64,000 nucleotides of DNA. Origin: Siphlonurus alternatus (lineage: Eukaryota; Arthropoda; Insecta; Ephemeroptera; Siphlonuridae). The notes under the pieces are model-generated. The model was not told the DNA's origin. It did not search any database and saw only the letters and a program-made list of their open reading frames with translations. The translations under genes and the position numbers were made by a program. Of this stretch, positions 23,759 to 37,098 are shown in pieces; position 1 is the stretch's first letter; every line of letters begins with the position of its first letter. The stretch covers positions 11,956,387 through 12,020,386 of the forward strand of contig OX463786.1 of NCBI GenBank assembly GCA_949825025.1, given 5' to 3'.

Positions 23759-25206
23759 TCACTATTGTCCCTTTAAAAAAAATCAGTCATGTGTTGTTCT
23801 TTATAATTGTTAATGTAAGCTCCAGCATTCAAAAGATTTTCTGGATTCTAAAGTGATCAATGGCTTGTCTAAAATGTCACTCGGATAATGTTCCTCATTA
23901 TTTGCACGTCACTAGTACGGCAAGATTGACATTTAGCTGGGAGACGAACTATATATAATATGACATTTATGTGGGCCAGAGTATAAAAATTATTTTATCA
24001 TTGAAATGCGAGATAATGATAAAATTTCTGTGGAATAAAAAGACTAAAAACTTTTTAGAGGTAAATATAGTTATAATTTGTTTATTTGTTTTTATAAATA
24101 ATAAAATTGCTTTGCTTTAATTTATTTTAATGTTAAAAATGTTGTATTAAAAAATATAATTCATTATAAAATTATTTGAATATGTGTCTTCAAATATTTT
24201 ATAAATTGTAATTTACTGTTAAAACTTAAAATTACTTAATAATTAATATATATCAGTATTTAACAATTATGAAGACAAAAGTCAAATATTACCCTGTAAC
24301 CACATTTGAACCTGTTTACTTGGCAAGATACTTGCAAAATAATGTAAATTGAAAATATTGCAATATCATAGAAAGAAACAAAAAGTAATTCTTGCTGATG
24401 TAAGGAAAAAAGACAAGTTATTAGTATTTCGTGTGATAAAAATACTGATTTCACTAAAATCCACAGCTGTTCCCATTTAAAACAATGCTAATCTTGAATG
24501 CTGAATAACTAAAAAAAATCTTATCAATTTTGGTGTAATTACCGTATTTTCATGATAAATAAGTTGCAAAACAGTGGACCCATTTTTCTTACTAATTCAA
24601 AAAATCTAATAATCATAGCCAAAATTAACAATTATTATTATATTATCATTGCTTATGTTTTATTATACAAAAAATCAGAATAGCTTACTTGATTCATTCA
24701 TTACGTACAATAAAAAGTTATTTAGGTTTTTATAAACATTTATTGACAATATCTCCCACATTGAAGACTTTTCAAATGTTTGATACGATCAAATGACTTG
24801 TCTAAATGTCACTCAAGAAATGCACCTCGTTATTTGCATGTTACTGGAGAGACAAGGTTGACATTTAGCTGTGAGATCTTTATGACATTTATGTGAGGAT
24901 ATATTTTAACAATAAAATGAAAAAATGACGCTTGAAGAAGTAGAAAAATTTATTATTTAACTTGATTTAAATTTAATATTATAAAGGATTAATCTCAGTT
25001 GACAGATCTTGGAATTGACTACTTTGAATTCAACAAGACATGTTGGGAAAATTTGAACTCGCCATCAATACAAACTTTGAAGCGGATGTCAGTTCAGTTT
25101 TGTGAAAGTTGAGATAGAAGTTTAACATGGAGCCTTATGGGCGGTAGATAGAAATGTAGCTGCTTTGAAAAAACAGTCCCTTTGAATTTGTTTAATTAAG
25201 CCACAA
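23759..25206. other. AT-rich sequence with a diverged local duplication
   Basis: The stretch around 23850-23975 (GATCAATGGCTTGTCTAAAA, GACATTTAGCTGGGAGA, TATGACATTTATGTG) recurs in diverged form at 24787-24900 (GATCAAATGACTTGTCTAAA, GACATTTAGCTGTGAGA, TATGACATTTATGTG). It is an old repeat pair about 930 bp apart, of unknown family. Confidence 0.6.
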
Positions 25207-25539
25207 TTAAGGGTAAGATAACGCCACCAATGTTTAAAAAAAATCCCTCACAAAAATTACGAAAAAAATTTAAAATATTCTTCTCTACACCCCCTATCAA
25301 TAGCTAGCTAATATATCAGGTATACAAATAAGATCTAGCTTTTGAGTTATGAATTTTTAAAATTGGCTAATTTAACATGGAAGTTCTATTTCTCCATGTT
25401 TAACTCAAAAACTAAATCGTATTTGTATACCTGATATTTTAGCTACTGATAGGGGGTGTAAAGCAGAACATATTAATTTTTTTTCATAATTTTTGTGTGA
25501 GGAATCTTTTTAACATTGGTGGCGTTATCTTACCCTTAA
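25207..25539. mobile_element. long-hairpin MITE HP5, complete, TTAA ends
   Basis: Opens TTAAGGGTAAGATAACGCCA and closes with its exact complement. Arms of about 160 bp include CACCCCCTATCAATAGCTAG and AGGTATACAAATAAGATCTA. The TTAA at both ends suggests piggyBac-type mobilisation. Same family as 4632-4963. Confidence 0.85.
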
Positions 25540-26453
25540 GTGATTAAGTTTTAGTACATTATCAATGTTTTGAAATGTATTTCATTTTATTTCTTCTGAC
25601 AAATATAGTTTGGACTCTTAAGTTCTCTAAAGTAATTGATGCAAATGATTATATTATTGGTAATATCTATATATAACTGTTTAATCATTTTAGATTTCAA
25701 TATGTAAAATCAATTTTCATAATACAAAAATTTAATAATTCAATATTATTTATACAATACCTTTTAAAAATTTATGAATAATTCATAAAATAATTTTGTT
25801 GCTTCTTTAAGTATATTGATAGCAAAATTAAATAAATTATTTTTTTAAAAATTATATAAATTATAAGTACATTGTTTATTATTAAAAGCCTAAATCTCCT
25901 AATCCCGAGTGTGATACTGTCAAATCAACAAAGTAAAATGAAAATTAAGGTGCTATGATACAATTCGCTAATTTTTCTGAGTAAATATTAAAACTGATAT
26001 TTTACTCTTAATAATAAGTATGGGCATCACTAGCTGCAAATATGAAAACTGTCCCCCACGGGAACTTAACCTTTTTTACTGCACCTTACTGAATTCAATA
26101 CTACTGTGTACAAACCCTTTTCAACAACACCACTCCACATTCTTAAGCCAAAATTAACAATATTATATAGTTAACATTGTTTATGTTTCACATGCCTGCC
26201 AATGTTATGTTACACTAAATATATATACAGGTTCATGTTGCGGTTAACTAACATATGAGCCCATATAAGCGTACACCAATGTAAACAAACAAGGTGGTAT
26301 TTTGGCATAGGATCATGTAATCCTTTAATGTAGTTCAAATAATTTAATACCATTGCATGTAGTAGTGTTTTATTGTTTGTATGTATGACTGTTCCTATTG
26401 TACAGGTCTGTGAATTATCTAAATACAAATTTTGAATTTGTTGTTATATCCCG
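25540..26453. other. AT-rich sequence, nothing recognised
   Basis: No supported feature. Confidence 0.5.
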
Positions 26454-26787
26454 CAATGGACAGCATACATGAAAAATTTTTATTGCAAAAATGAATAGAG
26501 GGTACCAAATTATGCTACTCTGAATTTTTTCAGATTTTTTTGAGACCCAGAACTATTTTTAAATAATTATTGAAAGTGCGGCCACGCCCCCTGGATGCGT
26601 CAATAGGCGTCCAGTCTCTATCCTTTTTATTAAGGCTGCAGGGGTGCCAACTGAAATCACAGGACTTTCAATAATTATTTAAATATAGTTCCGGGTCTCA
26701 AAAAAATCTGAAAAAATTTTGAGTAGCATAATTTGGAACCATCTATTCATTTCTGCAATAAAAAATTTTCATGTATGTTGACCATTG
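26454..26787. mobile_element. hairpin MITE HP1, GGACA-ended copy
   Basis: Ends CAATGGACAGCATACATGAA and a near complement. The centre GCGGCCACGCCCCCTGGATG matches the copy at 14911, so these two form a sub-family. Confidence 0.85.
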
Positions 26788-27591
26788 TAAAACTGCAGCC
26801 CTTTTTCTCTAGAAGCTACAGGATCAGTAAATATGCAGGGGTAAAAATTCTGCTCTCTCGAGGTGTACGAGCTATAAAAGATGGAATTCCAAGAGCATTT
26901 ATTTTTCTCACGAATCTGTATATTTCAAGAACTTGCAATATATTTTACCATGCATTTATATATATAAGTTGGTAATGACTGCTTTTTTTAAAGATGAATT
27001 AAAGGTTATAAAAATATTTAATATAAAATGGGCGATAATTCCGTAAAATTATTGTAAAATAATTATTATATTATTTAAAAATTTTATCAGGGAATTATTA
27101 TTTTAAATTTAAATTTTTGTAAATGCAATATTAAATTAAAATTTTATTTTAATTTATATTATGAAATTAATTGTTATATTTTAGAATATATTATTTAATT
27201 TCTAAATATGCTTTTTAAATGTTTATATTTTTATAAATAAAAAAAAAATAAAGAAGCTAAGATTTATGGTTAAAATAACAATTTCGTCTTAATATCAATA
27301 TATTGTGGTTAATGTTAATAAATGTAAATATTCAAGCACATTAATGAAGATAGAAATTGAAGAGATATATATAATATACTGTATATTTTTTTCCATAACA
27401 ACAATATTAAACATAATATTGTGAACCGTAAGCTAAAATAATTTCATAATTAGGGAGTTTCGAGATGAAATAACGCTTGAAATTGATAATGACATACTGT
27501 ATGGAGTATGTAAAATGTAGGCTGTAGAAAAATGACGGAAATCATAGCACGAGAAAGTGATCAATACAGTGACGGAAAAAAAAGGAAGAAC
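26788..27591. other. AT-rich sequence, nothing recognised
   Basis: No supported feature. Confidence 0.5.
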
Positions 27592-27905
27592 GGAGTATTG
27601 TCCTCAATTTTTTTTATTGCAGAAATGGAAAGAGGGTGCAAAGTTATGCTGCCTTGATTTTTTTAAGATTTTTTTGAGACCTGGAACTATTTTTAAAAAA
27701 TTATTGAAAGTACTTTTTGTGACGTCACGCGGCGGCAAGTCCTATCCTTTTCTTAAGGAGCGGCGTCTCGTGACGTCACGAAAAGGACTTTCAATAATTT
27801 TTTAAAAATAGTTCCCGGGCTCTAAAAAATCTGAAAAAAATCAGGGTAGCATAACTTTGCACCCACTATCCATTTCTGCAATAAAAAAAATTGAGGACAA
27901 TACTC
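27592..27905. mobile_element. hairpin MITE HP1, GGAGTATTGTCC-ended copy
   Basis: The best-preserved fold: GGAGTATTGTCCTCAATTTT opposite its complement. The inner arms are almost perfectly paired down to a centre with two TGACGTCACG motifs facing each other around AAGTCCTATCCTTTTCTTAA. Confidence 0.88.
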
Positions 27906-28955
27906 TACTGAATTGCCAAGGAAGAAGCAATAAGTCCATAAGTTTCATGTATATAATAAATATATGAAACTATTTTATAAATAAATGTAGTTCAGAAAAT
28001 GTTCACTATTCAGCTAGGGGTTAAGAAGCTTACTGCAGCAAAGGATTAATGTGAATAGAATACTATTTTTTAACAAAATACTTTCACTATCAAAAAACAG
28101 CATCAAGAAAAGTTAAAATATTGCCAGTGAAAATGTTAACGCTTCATTTAATATTAGCAAATGCATTGGAAGGAAAGACTATTAAATTCGAAGCTGCTCT
28201 GATTTCGATTTCTTGTGACCTTGGTTTTAAATTGCTGCTATTATTTGTCCTATCTTACAAAACCACACATTAGGGGGGTAAACTTACAGCATCAGTTTTA
28301 ACCTAGAATTTTTAACATCCGACTTGATGCAGTATTTTTATTTTACTGCCTTTTATATATATATATATTTTTATATAAAATACTGATGTTCTAAATTTGA
28401 ACTAACAATAAAAATTTACGAGCAAAAATTAAAAAAAGAAAAAGTTTTGAAGGGTGCTTAAATCGTTTAATGTAGTGACATAATAATATATTGTATTGTT
28501 GAGCTCTGCATTGCATCATAATGTAAAAAAAAAGGTGAACCCAAATGAACTTTTAGATGGAACATTTGCTTCGTTTTGAACTGGCGATGTTTCAACGTCA
28601 CCAAAATTCAAAATTATTATTTTAATTAAATTAATTAATTACATTTAATTTTTAAAAAGAACTAAAATGTTGTGAAAAAAATACTGCTTTATTTCAGATT
28701 GGTAATTTATTTTCAAATTTTGTGCTAAATTAGAATGTTACTATAATTATTTAAGCAATTACTTAAGTAAGTAAACTGTTGTTGCAATGTAAACTTTTTT
28801 TTTTTTTTTTTTTATATCTGAAACAAATTTACAACAATTGTAAAACGAAAAGGAAATTTGTTAATCTAATATAGTGACACTTTTCTAAATATAACTCCCT
28901 TTAATCAAGTTTAATTATTGTAATGACTAATAATCTTAATTCTATAAAAATATGG
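27906..28955. other. AT-rich sequence, nothing recognised
   Basis: Contains a T run of about 20 near 28795. No gene or repeat family was recognised. Confidence 0.5.
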
Positions 28956-28959
28956 CATC

Positions 28960-29590
28960 TGAATCACACTTGACTTACGAGTATACTTAAGTCAAACCTA
29001 TACTTAAAATATTATACTTAAGTACAAGTTTGTGTAGACGCTGCCTCACGTCTCTATCTGTACTTTCAAAAAATTTTATCTACCCCAGTCAGATCCCCCC
29101 CCCCCTCCCAATGACTAAGTGAAGCCTACACTTAAGTATATAATATGTACTTAAGTCCCAGTATGTAATAAGTATAGATAGAGCCTCATGTCCCTATATG
29201 TAATTTTAAGACATCCATCTCTTTTAATCATTTAAAATTCACTTAAGTGAAGGCTACACTTAATTTGCATGTCCCACATATGTATAGACGCAGCCTCACG
29301 TCCAATAGGTGTACTTTCAAGATATATCTATGCACTTCTAGCCAGACAATTAATTGTCCACATATCCCAAAATGACTTAAGTGCAGCCTATATTTAATGA
29401 TACGTATTTAAGTCCCAGTATGTATAAATTTGGCCTTACGTCCCAAAAGGTGTACTTTCAGGATATCCATAGCCATTTAAAATTCACTTAAGTGAAGGCT
29501 ACACTTAATTCCCACGTCCCACATATGTATAGACTTAGCCTCCCAAGGTGTACTTTCAAGACATCCATCTCCGCTAGTCACAGTTGACAG
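28960..29590. repeat. degenerate tandem array rich in ACTTAAGT
   Basis: At least four diverged units spaced irregularly (roughly 100-135 bp) share ACTTAAGTGAAGGCTACACT, then ACTTAAGTCCCAGTATGTAT, then GCCTCACGTCC and GTGTACTTTCAAGACATCCA. The palindrome ACTTAAGT recurs many times. A run of about 12 C lies at 29095. Whether this is a minisatellite of repeat origin or a regulatory cluster cannot be told from one locus. Confidence 0.75.
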
Positions 29591-30886
29591 ATGGTCATAC
29601 GTCCCCACGCTACAACCCTCACGAGTCACAACACAATCTCATCAATCAAGCTCTCCAACCACACAAATACACTCAACTCAATATAAAAATACACCGGATA
29701 TGGGATACATTCTATCATTTTTAATAATATTTACGTTCCTAAATGAAACAATTAGTGATTTTGATTAACTATACAGTTATAAATCAAGTTGATAATGAAA
29801 TGATATTAATTTTAACATAGAAATTTTATGTTGATAAAACTGTATACAGTAGGAAAGCAGTGAGGTAGATCAACAGTCGTTTCAACACAAATATAAAATG
29901 ATACAACGTGTGAACGTTACGTCACTCTATATGTTATGTGACAACTAGATACTTCATAAAAAAAAAAAAACATGAGTGAATTTGTTGTGACGGAAAATAT
30001 AATATAAAAAGAGTCGAGAAGAATAAATTTGAGAAACTGTAAAGTAAGGGTGGGTGTTTGCATTGATTCTTAAATTAAAATTTACTCAATGTATAATTAT
30101 GTTTTGAATTTTTTTTCTGTAGCTTTTAGGTACTAAATTCAGTCTAAATTTAGTAAAATACTATATTGCAGAACTTTTGTGTCTGCTAAGGTTTTCATGT
30201 TATTCGAATGGAACTAAAATATTGAACAGCTGATAGGTGTTAACTATAGAATTGATCTGCATTATATTGCTTTACCATTCTAATCACACAATTCAAAATA
30301 AATAAAATTTATTATTATCTATCAAAATGTGTTAAATTTGAACACATTTTAAAATATTGTAAATAATATTAAAAAATTATAAAAATGAAATTTAATAATA
30401 TTTTTTTAATTCTTTTGCTATTACAAAAAAATATATTATGATATTTTCAACAACAAAACGATAATAGGTCCAATGATATTTTGCTTATGTAAACACATTT
30501 TTACTAAACCTCTGACCTTTTAATACAAATATAGATAATGTAATTTCCATATGATCGCATGTGATTTTCTGCAAGCTAGTTATATTTCCTATTAAATAAA
30601 CGTTAGAGCTATTTTAATTATTATTAGTTTATTGCATGTAATTGTGCATCGTTAGGGTATAAAGTTTTATGATATAATATTATTTATAGTTTGCTTTTAT
30701 ACCAGTTTGCAAGTTCAGCAATTTAAAAGCGATTTTATGTAATGGATAATTTATGCAAATTAGAATATCTGAATGTAATACCAACAAATCACAAGGTACT
30801 ATAAAATATAGTAATTTTTATAACAATTATTTCAACTTTGTGGAACTATCTGTTTTCCATTACACATCTTGTTATGGTTTCAATAA
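29591..30886. other. AT-rich sequence, nothing recognised
   Basis: No supported feature. Confidence 0.5.
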
Positions 30887-31003
30887 GTGGGAGGTGTGGC
30901 GCAGAGCGCTTGACCGAATCTCGTCAGATCACCGAAATCAAGCAACGCCGATTGTGGCTAATATTTGGATGGGTGACCATTTTCAACAAAAACCACTGAT
31001 AAT
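30887..31003 (+). repeat. 5S-rRNA-like SINE head without body
   Basis: GTGTGGCGCAGAGCGCTTGA, then TCTCGTCAGATCACCGAAAT, CAAGCAACGCCGATTGTGGC and TTTGGATGGGTGACC follow the 5S rRNA consensus order, including internal promoter positions. Sequence after the family's ATTTTCAACAAAAACCAC is unrelated, so only the head (plus about 20 bases) is present. This is not a functional 5S gene, because the 5' strand and 3' end that pair in the 5S terminal stem are missing. Confidence 0.8.
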
Positions 31004-31867
31004 TTGATAAATCTATCATTTGACTGATTTGATGTATAGATAAGTAATTTTAATTAATTTGACTATACTGTGATTCATATTTATATATAAACCAAGTGTA
31101 CCAGTCCTACTGAGCCTAAACTGTATATTTTTCAATTTATTTATTTTTTAGACAGTTGTTACCTTACGCCTACCTGAGATACATTAAATTTCCAGCTCAA
31201 AAATCAAATAATTTTTTAATCTAAGTTAGGTATTTGTTTAAAAAGAAGTATTTAAACAATGTCATGTTTTCATATAAAATATGAAACATTGTATATAATA
31301 TGACCCAGAAAGTAAAGTTTTCATAACGTTACGATTATACCGAGGTGTATTTTATGTCAGTGTCTTTATTTCATGCACTATAAAGCAAAGACTCATTGCA
31401 TGCAAGTTTCTGCAAGGCCACCACTCATTGCACCTCCCACTGCATTAATTATATATAACCTCAGTTCATTGCATGCAACGGTATGTGCATTAATGCATCG
31501 TTAAGTTATTTTATATGATCCAATTTTATGATTTAATATTATATAGTTTATTACGTGATAGGTAATGAAATTTAATATTGGATTTGAAAGTTCATTTCAT
31601 TTTTATGCTTCCCTTATATAGTATTAACGACACATATAGATATACATCTAGATTGGAAATTTGAGTAATAATGATTTAAAATTTCGTGGATATAAATAAC
31701 AAGGTGAAAATTAAATTTATTAAATGTTTTCGATGGTTAATTTATATTTTCAAACACCGATATTTAAAACTACGTCATACCTTCTTTTAAGAATGGTTCT
31801 TTGAATTTTACCTTGTGATAATAGGAGCTTTATTAAACTCAAATAAATATTATTTTACATTTGCCAG
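31004..31867. other. AT-rich sequence, nothing firm
   Basis: Near 31395-31490 TCATTGCATGCAA-type words recur, and a GCATGCAAGTTTCTGCAAGG stretch resembles one at about 32379 (GCATGCAATTTCCTGCAAGG), perhaps an old dispersed repeat. Confidence 0.4.
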
Positions 31868-32100
31868 GCTTTTGACATAACTTTGGTCCATTGATAAAAA
31901 GTAGAGGTGTTCGTCCTGACTGAGGTTTTCCACGGTTCCCTCAGTCTTATCTCAGTGAATCCTGGAATGCTTAACAGGTCGTGGCCACCATCCTTTCTCT
32001 CCTTTATCCTTACTCTACCTCCCTCCTAGAGCTCGAAGCTCATTGGGGAGTATTTTTGTAAAAAAAACTACATTTTGGGATAATAAGAGCACCAAAAATT
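31868..32100 (+). repeat. SINE body fragment (shared central core), headless
   Basis: Contains CTTTGGTCCATTGATAAAAA, GACTGAGGTTTTCCACGGTT, CCCTCAGTCTTATCTCAGTG and GGTCGTGGCCACCA, then AGAGCTCGAAGCTCATTGGG. The same family is at 59935 and 5345. No tRNA or 5S head is visible on the left. Confidence 0.65.
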
Positions 32101-34301
32101 CACGATATTGCTTGACACTTATGACAACGTCTAAAAACGGAGCTACTCCAAAGTGAATATAAAATTATAATCATAGATAAAATTGCTGTTAATTATAAGT
32201 GTTTGAAATTGATGTAGTAAAATATTAATAAATATAACACTACATTGAATGTTATTAATTAATAGAAACCCGACTAGAATGTTGAAGCTACGAGAGTATA
32301 TTATATATAGGGTACAGAGAGTATATAGGATACATTATGTAGAAATAATTGAATGTGTGGGATTTCAGTCAAGCTTGCATGCAATTTCCTGCAAGGTTGC
32401 AATTTATTGTCCAATAAACATTTTCGCTACCAGTGATTATAAATGAACATAGTTTATATTCATGGGTCATATTAATAGTGTCAAAATGTATCGTAAGTAC
32501 ATTAACTTCAATCTGTAAATTTTAATTATCATTTTTATACATTGTTGGCAAATATAAATATAGTTTAAAAAATTTAAAATTATTTTATTTAGTATTATAA
32601 ATTTAAAATTTTAAATAAAAAATATATAATTACAAATAAAATTAAATTTGTATTTAAACATGTTTCAGTAAAGAAATGTAAATTATGCTTATTTGTTCTA
32701 ATTATACTGTATATATTTATTATTACGATTTATTATTTAATAATTAATAATTTCGTGTAATTATCATAACGAATAACTTCAAATATACAATCGGTGGGAA
32801 GTTATGAGAAAAACATATTATAAGAATACACCCTGCAGCTCTTGAAATAATTTACAATAATTGGGGAGGGTCTATCCCATTCAATTAAAATTATAAACTT
32901 TACATAATTCAGTGTTACAAACAAACATTCGTTAACGAAAGAAACTGTGTTACCGAACATTACCAACAAAACTCCCTGTTGGCTTGTGTTAAAGTTGTCT
33001 TCTCGGATATAAACTTATCCGAGACGTTAATATTATTTACACCAAAACGAATTATTCAAGCTGTTGTCTTAAATATCTTAATTAATGACATGATTTTAAC
33101 TCCCTAGTAAAAAACATGACACATACATAATCTTATTTAAGGATTATTGTCACTAGTGAAATTATTTTTTAATGGTAAAAAAATATAAAATTTAGATCAG
33201 AACATAGAGAACATCACTTTCTGAAGTAAAAAAGTAATTATTCAGTCCAGTTTTTGAGATATTAATTTTTTTAGTTGAAAAAGATGCTGATTTGACTGAT
33301 TTGAAAATGACTGACTTTTGCTTCATTTTTTTTTTTTTTTTTTTTTTTGCTGAATATTTATGTTGTAATGTAAGAAAGGATTATTATAATTTTCAGAGTG
33401 ATTCACCATCTCCTAAGACTAGTGACAAAAACCCTTATTAAGTAGTGTTTTTACTTCTAAAACAATTTTTTTTTTTTCTAGCTCAAATTACAGATAAAAT
33501 GGAGATGATTTTTTTCTTATAATTATGCTGAATGAGACGTATAATAGACGAATCTCGTATTTTTATTCAGAAAATGTGCAAAAAAAGACGACAACTAGAT
33601 TGTTAAAAGTTAATGAAGATTACATTATTTCAACATATTACGTTGAACTGTCATAGATATATAAATTAAAACATTAAATAAAATATCAAATCTATTCCGG
33701 TCATATAATTGTCACATGTAGTACAATAGTTGTAGTAATTGATTATATTATAATATTTTACATGTACTTACACAATAACAATGGTGAATAAATTTATTGT
33801 TAGTAAACCGCAAATGGAAGCCAGCCAAAATCTCATCGTAGGACGAAAATTTGACCTGTTGAACCTCGTGCGTGTTTTATATAAAATTCCAAGTTCACAC
33901 GAGAAGCCAGAAATACTCTAACAAATTGATCGATATAGTCAAATATATCGTGTGATGTTATATATAGATTTAACTGTTATTTGCTTTATTATATGATATA
34001 TGTGAAAACTAAATTTTTAGATTTTATCATTAATATACGTGAGACAATATTGATATAATTATGCAAGTTTACACAAAAATTAGTCATTTCTACAATAATT
34101 AAATTCATATATGATATAGAGACTAAATTTAATAATTAACTGAAACTTCTTAAGTGGCTAAAATACACGTCAAATACAAAACAATACAAGCAATTAATTG
34201 AATAGCGTCCGTGAATTTTTTTTTATTAGCGGAATCACAATTGACGGGTATATCTACTTGTATAACAAATTGTTAAGTTTGTATTTAGAACGAAACCCTA
34301 A
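32101..34301. other. AT-rich sequence, nothing firm
   Basis: Near 33417-33600 there is a very diverged stretch with TTTTTACTTCTAAAACAATT and ATGCTGAATGAGACGTATAA that may be a decayed MITE family B copy. A T run of about 24 is at 33328. Nothing else was recognised. Confidence 0.4.
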
Positions 34302-34718
34302 CTTGAACATTGGCTTTTCCTGAACTCTCATTTCATCTCGATACTTGTATGAGACTGAGGGAAACGTTGAAACCTCTGTCAGGATGGACGCAACAGCTTA
34401 TTTCAATGAACCGAAGGTGCTATGGTCCAAAACCAGGTGAAACATACATCATGCAGTGGAAAACCAGGTGAAACATACATCATGCAGTGGAAAACCAGGT
34501 GAAACATACATCATGCAGTGGAAAACCAGGTGAAACATACATCATGCAGTGGAAAACCAGGTGAAACATACATCATGCAGTGGAAAAGCGCAATCCATGC
34601 GTGGATGAAGAGTGTTTATTTTATTTTAGCACCCATCCAGCTACAAACCATGCTTGGCGTTGCTTGACTTCAGTGATCAGTTGAGAACTGGTCAATGCAT
34701 TGAGCCACACTCCCACAA
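34302..34718 (-). repeat. 5S-headed SINE with an internal 31-bp tandem repeat
   Basis: Read on the minus strand: head GGGAGTGTGGCTCAATGCAT, then CTGAAGTCAAGCAACGCC and GCTGGATGGGTGC, then the body. Between head and body core lie five identical 31-bp units (34429-34583). The body ends with CAAGTTAGGGTTTCG, without a clear poly-A tail. The head is diverged. Confidence 0.75.
34429..34583. repeat. 31-bp unit x5, perfect tandem repeat
   Basis: Five exact, directly abutting copies of a 31-base unit that begins AAAACCAGGTGAAACATACA and ends GCAGTGG. There are no spacers between units. The unit corresponds to one stretch of the SINE body, so it is a local expansion within the SINE. Confidence 0.97.
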
Positions 34719-36559
34719 CTAATCATAAAGATGTTCATGAGCCGTTGCATTATATAAAATAATGTTATATTTATTGTCGATGAAGATTCGAATTATTTTC
34801 ATGTAGTATTTTACAGTTAAGTGTCAATGATGTTCTTTGTTTTAGAATTTTAAATTAACTTAACTGTAATTTTTATATTAAAGATTATGAAATGTAAATG
34901 TAGAGTATACAATTTCAGGGATTTACAATTACCATAACTTGCATGTAAAACAACATAAAAGTATATATACTTGCATGCATATATACAATTTCTTTATAAA
35001 ATGGGAGTTGTAATTATAATAAAATTAAATTTTTTACTTAACAATAACATGGTTGTTTTAAGAAGGGAGAAGAATATAAAAGATAATATTATATTAAAGT
35101 TAAATTGCTTTGTTTTTTTAATATGCAAATTTTTTTTTATTTTAAAGTTGATAGTGTTGTGTAATACACTAAAAATTTTCATTTTCATAAAAGGTTTACT
35201 TGCTTGAAATTATAGTAAGTGGAAGTTTCTAGCATGTTTGTGTTAAAATGTAATGCTTCTAATTACATGCAGCTGCATGCATAAATATTGACATTACTAA
35301 TTAACTATATATTAAAAGTATGCAAGGCGTACAGAATTAACCTAATTAAATGCATAGAACAAAGTTTTTAATTACTCTAAAAATACTAATTTTAAATATT
35401 CCCTGAAAAGCTTTTGAATTCTGTATAAAATTATATTGATGTTCTATTGACCATTGGGTTGACATAATGTCAGTAACTAAATTATAAATTTATAAGAATA
35501 CAAATTATTTAAAAATATTAAGGTGATTTTATTTATTTCTATTATTTAATTGAAAAATTTTAAATTTAATTTAAATATAATTTTAATAAAACAACTTTTA
35601 TTTTTTCATTATTTGTCATTTAAAAATTTACAACATTGATTATTTAAATATTGTCTTTAATATTCAGAGAGTTTATTAAATGCCATTTGGTACATTTTGA
35701 TTATTGCAACAATTAAAATCAACAAAGTTAACCGTTGATAAGAGTAAGACATTATTAATTTACTGTATTTATAATTATGCATCAATTTAATAGATATTAA
35801 TTATCAATGGGTGCATAAATGTTTTTAAGATCTCCAGACCAATTTTTCAGATTTTTTATTTTTTTTTTATCTCTCCAATTAATTAAAATGTTACAATTTA
35901 TGGTATCGAGTTCAGCAAAATTTCAATAATACTACATTATATTTATCAATTGCTATAAATATTTACTTTTATATATTTGGTCAGTTCAACTTTTAAGAGG
36001 CAATTAAAGTCACTTTATAAGAACACACTAGACACTATATAATATGATGAAGTAAATTGTTTTAAAATTAAAGTAATTCTTTTTCTTTATAAAATAAAAA
36101 AAAATACATGACAAATAATTCACTTTCATTCAATAACTTTGTTTCAGTAGCTCGATCTGCAATAGTGAGAGATAATATAGTAACATATATTTTGTAAACC
36201 AGTCATGCACTGGGTGCACTGCAGCAAAAAATGCTTATAGCGTGGTTTCTGTTAAGTTAAAAAGTAAAAGTATGTCAGAAATTATTCTTGTTTAGCTCGA
36301 CACGTGAAAGTTTAACTGTAATTTTTTACACCCTTAAAATAAAATAAATTTAACCTTAAATTACCACACCTTTTAAAGAGCAAAAATCATAATTTATTTC
36401 ATAATATTTATTTACTGGAACAACTGACAGTACAGATGCCATAAGTGTAAAATAAAAAATACATAAACAAAACAATACAAGGCATATATACTATCAACAG
36501 AACTTGTAAAAAGAAAGTCGAACAAATTAATTAATTATAGTATACATTGGTCATAATAT
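34719..36559. other. AT-rich sequence, nothing recognised
   Basis: Overlapping small frames near 34971-35207 are Lys/Asn/Ile/Phe-rich on both strands and not convincing. No supported feature. Confidence 0.5.
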
Positions 36560-36702
36560 GGTTGGTATTCACGAAAAGTTAAGGAGCGTTTAAGGGTGAG
36601 ATATTTTAAGAATCGTTTTTCTTACCTGTTACCTGATATAAAAAACTCTTCTTAAAATATCCCTCCCTAAAACGCTCCTTAACTCTTCGTGAATACCAAC
36701 CA
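36560..36702. mobile_element. hairpin element HP3, GGTTGGTATTCACG ends
   Basis: Opens GGTTGGTATTCACGAAAAGT and closes with CTCTTCGTGAATACCAACCA. Inner arms GGAGCGTTTAAGGG and complement surround TCGTTTTTCTTACCTGTTAC, the same centre as the element at 6934-7044. Confidence 0.8.
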
Positions 36703-37098
36703 TTATTTTCACAATCTTCTACTGACAACTGAATAAATATGTATATAAATTACTAGATCATCATGTATTGAATTAATTATCAATATCAATATTTCTGTAT
36801 TTCTAGCTGTAATATATGTAAATATGAAACTTAGCTCTTCAATAATACGGTGAAAAGTTTTCTACATATACAGTCTACATCTCTACAATGGCCTTATGGA
36901 TAGCAGAACCTGATTTTATATTAAGTTTAATAATATAATTAATTATTACTTAAAATACTTTAGTTTAATTTATCAATGAGTATTCATTTTAACACTGCAG
37001 ATTACAATATTATCATGCTTTTAAAATTTTTTTTTATATATAATTCAGTACAAATAACATTTTGGAAATTAGAAGCTCCATTTTTGTAAAAAGTAAAT
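36703..37098. other. AT-rich sequence, nothing recognised
   Basis: Directly precedes the retrotransposon fragment; no supported feature. Confidence 0.5.

Noticed and set aside
34429..34583. CRISPR-like direct repeats of 31 bp.
   Set aside because: The units abut with no spacers, sit inside a SINE, and the genome is eukaryotic.
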